Program-made: the position numbers and the translations under genes
Notes under the pieces: model-generated
What the model was told of the DNA's origin: nothing
The model's database searches: none
The model's input: only the letters and a program-made list of their open reading frames with translations
From: Branchiostoma floridae
Taxonomy: Eukaryota > Chordata > Leptocardii > Amphioxiformes > Branchiostomatidae
Assembly (NCBI RefSeq): GCF_000003815.2
Contig: NC_049990.1
Span: 3,669,496 to 3,733,495, forward strand
Direction of reading: 5' to 3'
Length of the DNA: 64,000 bases
Shown: one piece after another, positions 21,063 to 30,676 of the stretch
How the letters are laid out: each line of letters begins with the position of its first letter
Numbering within the stretch: position 1 is the first letter of the stretch

Positions 21063-24000
21063 ATGGAGCTCTCTGGCGGGATGCACGCAGGTACGGACAC
21101 AGAAACACCCGTTTTCTCTCCCTAGAGCCGCTTTTCGGCGTCTGTGAACGACAGGACACACAGTTTAGACTCTGTAGAATTGTAGTTTGTGTTTGGAAGC
21201 TTCACGTAGGTAGGAATGTCGCGATATTCGCCAAAATCCACACCCGGAAGTGTGGACTGCTCATGGACCGAAATCAGCTGATTTGTAGTTTGGGTCACAA
21301 AATCCGGGAGAAAAACTTGCCGAGTTGAAAACCGATTTGTTACGTTTAACGAAGGTTTAAATAGATCACACATCTAAAGTGTAGTCACTTCACCTTTCCT
21401 TTATAATGTGGAAGTAGCGCTGTTCCTGTTTTCTCGCCTAGAGTGCATCTTTATAAGCAGTTTCAAGTTGCCTCAAGCCAAATAATTTGTTTACGGAGTT
21501 CAGAAGGCACCGTCAGGTGACTCAAGGCCGGCCCTCACAAGACAATGAAGTCATCTTGAGTCACTAAGACGCATTTAGAAGTAACGTCGTGAACAATCGT
21601 AGATAAGAAATGTGTTCAGACACGCGTACAGAGTGACGTGGCCAACCGAAAGTGAAGAAAACAAAAATGCAGAACCTTTAGGTTGGAATGTTCCAAAAAT
21701 ATTTATCAATTGCAACAGGAGGCATTTTTTAAAAATACAATAAGCCCTTTCACAGATACATTGTATTAGGACGCATGTGATGCAACAGGAATTCTAGGTA
21801 ATATGTCAGGTAAAGGCCCCGAAACAAAAACAGTTCATGTCTCGACCATTGTTTTGATTTGCATAACAATGGCCAGATGGGTTTTGTTTTCTTCCAGTTA
21901 AGCCCCAGAGAGTGGATTTTGCATTGCTACCTATAATTAAGCTAAATTCTAGCCTGGAATCCAGTCTTGTTAGCTTTGTTCCGCTCCCGAAGGTCGCTAC
22001 TNNNNNNNNNNNNNNNNNNNNNNNNNNNNNNNNNNNNNNNNNNNNNNNNNNNNNNNNNNNNNNNNNNNNNNNNNNNNNNNNNNNNNNNNNNNNNNNNNNN
22101 NGATTCCAGGCTAGCTAAATTCTGCTCATTGGGTTTGCTTTATGCTTCATTTAGATGCCCATTACGCTATATGATGAAGCTTTATGTCGTTAAATGTAAG
22201 CAGTCTGACAATAAACTATGTGGAATAAGAACAAATAATAGATGATTGTTAAAGTGCATGTAGGGACTGCAAGGTGGAGGGTTCGATCTATATAATCAGC
22301 CACTAGTACATATTTTAGCCATTTGTCCGTCTCGCAAGACTCTGAAAAGTACATACATGACCCTACATGACCTCGGCCAGAAAACATCACCCTCTTGTAC
22401 CCCAACATCTGCTTGGATATCAGGTAGATGTGTTATGCATAATCTCTACTGGAAGAGTACACCAATGTTACACATATATAGGCCAAATAGCAGACAAGCA
22501 GATGGATATGATTTTGGAAATGTTAGTTGTTTCAGGTAGCATCCAGTATCTTTTATCAGTGAAACGTCAAGACTATTACTAGTAACAGAATCATATCCAG
22601 TTCCTTGAGTAACAGCTATTTGGCATATCTTATTACCTGGATGTATGACCTTCATCAACATCACATATATTTACAGTATACTGTGATAAGGTGGATTTTT
22701 CCGTTGTTGATTTTTCCAACACAAACAATCCCACAACACAAGGCTCTTTTAAAGACATTGTAGCAACTACGTAACAGCTCCAAGTCTTTGAGAGAATAGT
22801 CACATATCTTGCAGCACCATTGCTTGTTGCCAGATGTAGAAGAAGTGACATATTGTGAACAGAGAGTCTTTGTACTTGTAAAGCGACAGGAACAGATACA
22901 AGAACTGCAGCTGCCACAATACCAGGTGGTGTCCTCTGAGTCTGAGTGATGTACAGTTTGATCGCTGCTATCTGGAGGCCGTGGGAGGGTAGGGCTATCT
23001 TTACTACAACACAAATGACATGACACTGGTAACTCTAAAAATCTTTTAGGTATGATTATATATATATTTTTTTTATTTCCTTGTTGCAGTCTGCGTGACG
23101 TATGAAGCCGGTGCCATCCAGTTTGAGGAATTTCCCAAAACCAAAGAGCCAGCCTGGATTCTGGGGGTTGGGTACAACACTGTGAAAGGTAAGCACTAGT
23201 ACATCACTCACTGTTATCTTGGCACATTTTGAAGGTACTGTGTAATAAGTATTAACACTTTTGACAGGCTCTTAACACTTTGTTTGCTGTTTTGATTGTA
23301 AATGTTAAACGGAAGGAGTATGCAACTTAATTGCAAAACAGATTGGTCTCATTCCTCAAGCTACCAACATCTTTTGCACTGCAGTCATTCCTCAGTAAGA
23401 GCTGCATAGTTTCCGTTTACAACTTTTATTCAGCCTATCACTCAGACCTGTTTCTTTGTATGCAACTTCTTGAGTGGTTAGAGGCTTTATCATGAATGTT
23501 TCAATCACACTGCCCTGGTACATGTAACCCGATACCATATAGGTTGGTGTGCCCTGACCTTAGTTGACCTGCAACATTACTTCAGGTTTTTTTCTTAAGT
23601 TCTAAATGGAGTTATGCAGCTTAAGATGTCTTACTAGGGATGACTGTGGTGCAAAAGATATACGAGTTGTTTTTAGTATCTTTTTCTTCTCTTTTCTAGC
23701 TGAATACAGACTTCCTTTTCAAGTTCTCATGAGCCTTGTTCTGTTCTTTAGATCGCCAGGAGCTTCAGAATGACATCAGTTCCAGACTCTGGTTCACGTA
23801 CAGGAAGAACTTCACACCAATTGGTAAGGGATCAAAGTTATTGTGACACTTTTGTTTCGTTAGGTAGTAAATGTTTCATATATTGTGATAGTCATTTCCA
23901 ACTGTTTCATGGTGATTATAGATTGTGTCATGTTATGATGTAGTTTTCCACAAGGTTCTTGATCAAAGCAATTATTCACACAAAGTCTATTTTTGGTTGG

Positions 24001-27000
24001 TCGTGTGATTCTTGTTGAGGGGAGTAGTCTGACAGGCTAGAATTGTACAATTGCATGATTGTACAATTGTCGTGTCATACGTTTATGCGGTATATAGGTA
24101 TGGCAGAAAGATGCTAATACATTGTAGAACAAAGGAGGTTCAAGTTGGTAATCCTAGGACAATCCCAGGGTCGAGCGTAGGGAGGTAGGTTTTATGTCAA
24201 ATTGGGTGTGACGGGTCGTTCTATGTAATATAACCAGCTGCTGCCGCGCCACTTGCCTGTGAAGCTGGTGTGTTACGACGAATGGTGGTTATACTGGCTA
24301 TATAGATACAGATACCTGATACTTAAAACACAAGTTTTTTTTTACCAGGAGGTACAGGACCCATGTCTGATCAAGGCTGGGGGTGTATGCTGAGATGTGG
24401 ACAGATGATGCTGGGACAGGCACTGATCTGTAATTAAGACTGTTGTGTGTTAACAGGTGGAACAGGTCCCATGTCTGATCAAGGCTGGGGGTGCATGCTG
24501 AGATGTGGACAGATGATGCTGGGACAGGCACTGATCTGTAATTAAGACTGTTGTGTGTTAACAGGTGGAACAGGTCCCATGTCTGATCAAGGCTGGGGCT
24601 GTATGCTGAGATGTGGACAGATGATGCTGGGACAGGCCCTGATCTGTAATTAAGACTGTTGTGTGTTAACAGGTGGAACAGGTCCCATGTCAGACCAAGG
24701 CTGGGGCTGTATGCTGAGATGTGGACAGATGATGCTGGGACAGGCCCTGATCTGTAATTAAGACTGTTGTGTGTTAACAGGAGGAACAGGTCCCATGTCA
24801 GACCAAGGCTGGGGCTGTATGCTGAGATGTGGACAGATGATGCTGGGACAGGCACTGATCTGTAGACACCTGGGGAGGGACTGGAGATGGAAGTCTGCTG
24901 TCTATGATAATGACTACACCAAGGTGGGGGGTTCACTTGTTCTTTTTGTTGATTCTTTTTTTACATCCATATATATTTCTTTTTTGGCTGATAGGACAAA
25001 AACTAACTGACAAATACTAGTAGTATGTATTTATTTGTTCCTAGCTAAGGGGACTGCTGGCTACAGCCAAAAAAGAAAAGGCTAAGATATTTTATGCCAC
25101 CTGGCAACTTTCTACTACTGTAACAGTAGGTAGCAACACCTTTGCTGGATTGGTCTTAAAGTATTCAGGGATATACAGTGTTGATTGATACTTTTAAGGA
25201 GAAGGAAATGACAATGAATGAGACTAAAATCAAACAGGTTGTCCATAGCACAAGCCCTACTTATGCATTGCAGTAAAGGTAAATAGCAACCTTGCATATT
25301 TGAAGTACATGTCATCAAAACTTTACAATACATGTACATCGACTCATAAATATACATAGTATAGTAATACACATGTACATGTACTTTACTTTCTGTGACT
25401 CTTCAGATTCTGCAACTCTTCCTGGACAAAAAGGACTCCTGTTACTCCATACATCAAATTGGTGAGTCTAATGGACATCAGTATGTCCAGACCATATTAT
25501 TAAGTCTATCACATTTTCTTCTAAGCCATATCATTTGTAGGGCCTCCTTGGTAGGGCCTTGTGTTCAAGAAAATTTTTTTGTAGTAATGTCAAATGCAGT
25601 AATCAGTAACTTAAAACAGTTCATATCTTGTCAAGTGCTCTTTCATTTTCTAAAGATTAGATTGATTTGTCTTTTTGCAGCCCAAATGGGGGTGAGTGAG
25701 GGCAAGTCTGTAGGCCAGTGGTTCGGCCCCAACACTGTCGCACAAGTGCTCAAGTAAGTATGGAGTTTGTACTTTAGTCCACTTTTTAGAAACAAAAAAT
25801 TAATGTGATGACAGTTGTAAAAAGTTGTTCATAAAATACCAGTAGATCAGTAGAAAAGTGATCTGTATCCAAGGCTTTAACTAGTTTAAGTATGTTGCCA
25901 AGCCAACGGGCTCTAAGGATGTGAAAAATAGTTTTTGGCTCATTAGCTTGTTTCTATGTGTGTGAGTGTGTTTCTGTATGTGTGTGTGCCTGTATGTGTG
26001 TGTGTGTGTTTCTGTATGTGTGTGTGTCTGTATGTGTGTGTGTGTGTGTTTCAGTATACTATGTGTGTGTATGTGTGTCTGTGTGTCTGTATGTGTGTGT
26101 GTTTCAGTATATGTGTGTGTATGTGTGTTTGTGTGTGTGAGTATTTCAGTGTGTGTGTGTGTGTGTGTATGTTTGTGTGTCTGTTTCTAACCTGTATGTA
26201 GGTTTGGAATCAGCCATCTTTTATTGCCTTGCATTGTCATCCCACATTTCCTTTTGAAATGCTAATGGAAAGAAATTTTCTCCCAACAGGAAATTGGCTC
26301 TGTTTGAAGACTGGAGCTCATTAGCTATTCACGTTGCCATGGACAACACAGTCATCATCGATGACATCAGTGAGTATTTGACAAATCGTTATCAATCATA
26401 ATATTTACAACTATAAAATGATACAAACAAATAGAAAACGATACCATGAACAAAAGTATATGGAATGGAGTAATATTGTGGTACATGTATAATGATTATA
26501 CTTGTGGTAGGAATGAAAATAGAAAATAGAAATAGAAAATATTATTTTTTAGGGTAGCGAGTATAAGGAGCCCTGGTAGAAATCGAATGGTACCCAGACT
26601 AGTTTAACTTTGCTTTTAAAGAAATGTATATACACAAGGCAATGAACTACTAGTGCTACGACTTTCTCTCTCCACAGAAAAGCTGTGCAGATCTGCCAGA
26701 CAGCCGACCCCCTCGCAGGTCACCAACTCCTTCCTGTGTAACGGTGTCTCCGCCGAGCAGACCTCCGCCAGAAGTCGCAGCCCCGCGTTGCCGTGGCAAC
26801 CGCTGATGCTGATCATCCCCCTGAGGCTGGGCCTCAGCGAGCTCAATCCCGTCTACACGGACTGTCTGAAGGTACTGTGGATGGTCTTGATGATAACTGG
26901 TAGGGGTGTAGCCTGGGTACCATTCAGGTAGTAGTTTGCTCCTCTGTTCGCTTTTGCTACCCGTCTGGAGACCTGCACATTCAAACTGTTTGGTGCTAAC

Positions 27001-30000
27001 GTCTGCTCAGTTAATTAGCAAAATAAGAAATAGGTTCTTTGAATTGACTACAACCTTCCCGCAAGTGGATGGAGGGCGTTCAATGTGTAGGAAAGCCGGC
27101 TTGAACGAGCGCTTGAACCCATTCCTTAATTCGCCTATATGTAGGGACTAATCAGCACCCTCGTCCAAAATTTGGATGATTCTAGACGTTAACGTGGTTT
27201 ATTTGCGCACACATACCATTGCAGCCTTACCTGGCTGAATTGGGGTATAAGACAGAGAGCATTTTGTCTCAAATTTCATTAAAATTCAATAGATAATTAA
27301 TTGATAAGTTAATAGATAATTAACTAAAAGGTATGATAATTTCATTGTTATTTCTGGAGGATGTATGCAACACTTTTCAACATTTTGTCTTCTGTCCCTC
27401 CAGGCATGTTTCACCCTGAGACAGTCCCTGGGTATGATAGGAGGCAAACCCAACCATGCACACTACTTTATAGGCTATGTAGGTAAGTACCACACTGTAC
27501 TGTATTCTTGATATGTGTTGTGTTGCGAGCATGTGTTAGTTTCTGCTTTTAATGGACAGTTTTGTTCCTCAGGACTTTGTAACACACCAGGTTTGTAGGA
27601 ATACAGTGATGCTGTAACACAGCTTAAACTTTGATCTAATACAATAAAGGAAAATGCTCATTATGAAGTTTCAGTTGATCGGATGACTGTACTGACGATC
27701 CAGAAGTGGGAAGTGACATCAGTAGTGAATCAAATGCTGGAACACACTTAGTTTCTGTACTCTGCAACTAGCAGATGCATCAGTTTTAAAGGCTTAAAAG
27801 AGTACCATTAAACATATTGCAGAGATGTAAAGACATGTGTTGTTGTCTAGTTGTTTTGATGATGTTTTATTTCTATAGGTAACTCCCTGGTATACCTGGA
27901 CCCCCACACAACCCAGCCAGCAGTAGAGTTGGAGGGAAATGTGTTGTTGTTGTTTTGATGTTTTATTTTGTTGTTTTATTGTAGGTAACCTGGTGTCCAG
28001 TCTGCAATAAAGTTGGAAGGAAATTGTGTTGTTGTTTACATTTTGTTGTTTTGCTGTTCTGTAGGTAACTCCCTGGTATACCTGGACCCCCACACCACCC
28101 AGCCAGCGGTAGAGCTGGAAGGAAACGTTCCCATCCCAGACTCCAGCTTCCACTGTTGGGAATGGAAATGTGTTGCTGTTTAGTGGTTTTGTTATGTAAT
28201 ATTTTGTTTGTTTTTCCTGTAGGTAACTCCCTTGTGTACCTGGACCCCCACACCACCCAGCCAGTTGGAGCAAAATGTGTTGTTATGTTATGTTTTATTT
28301 TGTTGTTTTATTGTAGATAACTTCCTGATGTACTTATTGTTACTTGTTGTTTTGCTGTTGTTGTTTTCCATAGGTAACTCCCTTGTGTACCTGGACCCCC
28401 ACACCACCCAGCCAGCAGTAGAGCTGGAAGGAAACGTTCCCATCCCAGACTCCAGCTTCCACTGCACCCACCCCAGCCGTATGAACATACAGGACCTCGA
28501 CCCCTCCATCGCTCTGGTGAGAAATGATGACAAGATTATAAGTCCAAGATTTCAAAATAAATTCAGCAACATGTGAAGAGGAAAATGGAAAATATAAAAG
28601 ATTTGAAGGTGGAACAGACAGACTAGGAGGAAGAGTGAATACTCCCTAAGATTTTGTGTATCATGTTAAACGCTAATATTATAACTCCTCATAGTCTTAA
28701 ATTTCATGGAGTTTGGCAGTAAAATTCTCTTCTTTTCCTGTCAAACGTTTTCTCCAATACTTACATCTATAACCTAGGGCTTAACAAAAATGAATAGAAG
28801 AAAGCATTAGAGTCCATTCCAAGACACCGTGCGGATGTTTGTGGCCATTGTTTAGAATTGATTTTAAAGTTTTGTAATTATATGTCTAGGACATTTGATA
28901 CTTCAGAAATATTTCTAACACTGTTTCAACTTTATAAATATTTCCCTGGTCCTGTAAAACTTTGGAAATATTCATCGTGTGGAGTTGGATACTTCTAATG
29001 GTTTCTAAATAATGATAACAGCATTCTACCATTATTTACCATTTTCTACCATTTTCTACCATTTTTTGTAAATGGTTCAGTGGGCTGGGAAGATAGCAAT
29101 TCACACATCCTTGCAAAGTATGGTTGGGTGCCATGCAACAATGGCCCACCACAAAGGATCCACCAGTGCCCAGCAGTGAAATCTAAAAATATACAGATAC
29201 AACAATGGGGCTTACTTTTATGGGGGCAATAAACTAATTTAACCATTTGGCGAGGTTTACCATTTTTTGTAAATATTTGTAAACATCAAATAATCACACA
29301 GAGGTTTCACAATTATTCTAAATAAAGATATTTTTGTACAGTTATTTCAAAATGTTTCTAAAATATTCAAAGGAATTCAAATATATGAGTACTTTCTCAG
29401 TCAGTTTTTTAAAAATAATTTAATTATTGTGGCTCAGATATTCTTTTATTCAAAATAATTCAGACTAATTATAAATATCGCCTAAAAACCCTCATGGTGT
29501 CTTGGAATGGACTCTATGCTACCTGCCATTCCTTAAATCACCATAGAATGAAGACATGAATGAATAATCCCCTGTCCATAAGGATTCAGGAAAGTGAGCT
29601 AAAAGCAGTATGTTTCCATTTGCCACTCACAAAAAAACTAAAACTTATTAAATGTAATTTTTTTTCTCTCCTAGGGCTTTTTCTGCCAAGATGAGGCAGA
29701 CTTTGCAGATCTGTGTGAGAACATGAGAAGACTGATCATCGGACAGAAGACACAGAACGCCATGTTTGAGGTGGTACAGAGCAGACCGGCACACTGGCCG
29801 CCCTACGTGCTGCCCACAAGGCCAGATGGGACCAAAACAGGTGAATTATAAAGGCTGTAGCACTTAATGTACTGTAGTGTACCGTCCTAAGCTTTTTCAT
29901 TCTGTTAATCTCTCTTTGTCTTTGCCTTCATCATGAATCATTTCAATAAATTTCCAAATACTGGAATTTACTTCCCCACGGCCATGTGGTGAGTTGGATA

Positions 30001-30676
30001 CATACGATCCCTCGATCTCGGAAGTTAGCAATGCGCAGTCCTGACAGTTCTTGGATGGGAGACCACCCAAGGATGACTGGATTGCTGTAGCCGGACCAGA
30101 TGTAATGTAATCGTCTTCTGGGTGGGACGTAAAACGGGGGTCCCATGCTTGAGGGGGTGCCTCGACCACGTTAAACAGCTCATTGTTACTCAACTCATTG
30201 GGTACCTACTGACTGCAAATACACCCGATATTATCATTATTATAATTGTTGTTGTTGTTATTATGATTATAATATATTAACTTCTACTGTATATGGGAAT
30301 GATGTTGCCTGTGCTGAAGGCTTGGTGTCTCTCACCATGCAATTGTTGATGTGTGAAAGTCCTTTTGGATAACTGCAGAGTCTTTCCTTGAAGAAAGAAA
30401 CTCTTTTTTTACAGACAACCAATGCTTATTCTCACCAACAATGTGAACCAGTCAGAATTGCCCTTAAGAACGTGACAGACAGTCACCGAAACGTCGGTGA
30501 AAGTAAAGCATTGGTTGTGTAAAGGAGAGTCTCTTTATTCAGTGACGTACCAACCTGATAAAACTATTCACGGAGTCTTTCCTTTCTTGTGTTTTCCAGA
30601 TTTCACTTCCTTGGATTACGAACAGGACATAGGAGACAGACAATATGACTCAGATGAGGAATTTGAGATCCTATGA
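21063..30676 (+). CDS. ATG4B: Cysteine protease ATG4 (ATG4A/B type)
   Basis: Twelve exons: 21063-21090, 23090-23188, 23752-23823, 24781-24923, 25407-25461, 25681-25753, 26290-26369, 26678-26871, 27404-27482, 28374-28516, 29675-29840 and 30600-30676, giving 402 aa in frame throughout. The enzyme processes and delipidates ATG8/LC3/GABARAP proteins in the cytosol. The catalytic Cys79 lies in [14 protein letters not shown], and Asp282/His284 in [10 protein letters not shown]. Other conserved blocks are [63 protein letters not shown] and a C-terminal acidic tail ending EEFEIL, which fits the C-terminal LC3-interacting motif of ATG4B. It is divergent with nitrobindin and convergent with PCYT1A. The exons carrying the catalytic residues are each preceded by arrays of partial copies. 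Confidence 0.96.
21950..22113. mobile_element. TIR element, TAGCCTGG family, with internal gap, 9-bp TSD
   Basis: It starts TAGCCTGGAATCCAG and ends ATTCCAGGCTA. It is flanked by the perfect 9-bp repeat GCTAAATTC (21941-21949 and 22114-22122). The 100-N gap 22002-22101 is inside, so the interior is unseen. It lies in ATG4 intron 1. Confidence 0.9.
22002..22101. other. Assembly gap (100 N)
   Basis: Exactly 100 N, probably an arbitrary-size gap, located inside a hairpin-forming element. Such palindromes commonly break assemblies. Confidence 1.
22490..22655. repeat. Dispersed repeat shared with 9120-9275 and 40280-40380
   Basis: The stretch GTAACAGCTATTTGGCATATC...CCTGGATGT and its upstream GGATATGATTTT..AAATG recur near 9120-9275, and partially near 40300-40375 (CGTATCTTATTACAATGTAC). 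Class not determined. Confidence 0.6.
23350..23490. repeat. Dispersed repeat shared with 3658-3800
   Basis: CTCAAGCTACCAACATCTT...GAGCTGCATAGTTTC...AACTTTTATTCAGCCT matches the interior of the TIR element at 3509-3836. In ATG4 intron 2. Confidence 0.7.
24180..24300. repeat. Dispersed repeat shared with 44240-44360
   Basis: Both copies contain GTATAACCAGCTGCT[AG]CCG and, about 45 bp later, GCTG[AG]T[GA]TGTTACG, ending with a GGTTATAC or CAGCTATAC motif. The weak inverted relation of the ends suggests a small TIR element. Confidence 0.6.
24349..24780 (+). repeat. Junction minisatellite: four 108-bp copies of ATG4 exon-4 start (catalytic Cys)
   Basis: Units start at 24349, 24457, 24565 and 24673, before the true exon at 24781, a period of exactly 108 bp. 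Each unit contains 81 bp encoding [18 protein letters not shown] and on to QALI, including the active-site Cys. It is followed by GTAATTAAGACTGTTGTG and TGTTAACAG, a 27-nt segment that itself begins GT and ends AG. Read through, each unit stops at an in-frame TAA after QALICN. Units differ at a handful of bases, so they are not a simple assembly echo. Only the fifth continues as CRHLGRDW. Confidence 0.95.
25955..26190. repeat. (GT)n microsatellite in ATG4 intron 6
   Basis: Long imperfect TGTGTG tract with interspersed TGTCTGTA and TTTCAGTAT variants. The Cys/Val-rich open frames across it are artefacts. Confidence 0.95.
27879..28373 (+). repeat. Junction array: five partial copies of ATG4 exon-10 start (catalytic Asp/His)
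   Basis: Copies start at 27879, 27985, 28065, 28223 and 28317; the true exon starts at 28374. Each is preceded by a T-rich tract ending in TAG (for example TTTTATTGTAG or TTTTCCTGTAG). Copies 1, 3 and 4 encode [13 protein letters not shown], including the Asp-Pro-His pair. Copies 2 and 5 are eroded. Copy 3 extends as far as PDSSFHC before diverging. Spacers are TTGTTGTTTTG-rich. Copy lengths vary (57-158 bp), unlike the uniform exon-4 array. Confidence 0.93.
29975..30240 (+). repeat. 5S rRNA-derived element (SINE3-like or 5S retrocopy)
   Basis: The 117 bp at 29975-30091 align end-to-end with an animal 5S rRNA gene: CCCACGGCCAT at the start, CGATCTCGGAAGTTAGC in the middle, CTTGGATGGGAGACCACC (box C) and GCTGTAG at the end. 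The stretch between CGGCCAT and CGATCTCGG is diverged, so it is not a functional 5S gene. It is followed by a body with GGGACGTAAAACGGGGGTCC and an AT-rich TTATTATTATAATTG tail. That structure fits a SINE with a 5S head, in ATG4 intron 11. Confidence 0.8.
30405..30560. repeat. Retroelement-like tail with ACCGAAACGTCGGTGAAA
   Basis: The sequence contains an ACCGAAACGTCGGT motif followed by a GTAAAGCATTGGTTGTG stretch that is inverted relative to ACCAATGCTTATTCTC near 30420. GAAACGTCGGT-type ends recur in LINE and Penelope-like elements of aquatic animals in my recollection. Class uncertain. It lies 40 bp upstream of the last ATG4 exon. Confidence 0.4.

Noticed and set aside
24349-24880. Regular 108-bp repeats considered as a CRISPR-like array
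   Set aside because: The whole unit is repeated, with no unique spacers, and it encodes a known protease motif. The genome is animal.
24298-24936. 212-codon open frame on the minus strand with repeated [12 protein letters not shown] peptides
   Set aside because: It is the antisense of the 108-bp ATG4 exon-4 array (108 is divisible by 3, so every frame repeats). The peptide has no independent support.
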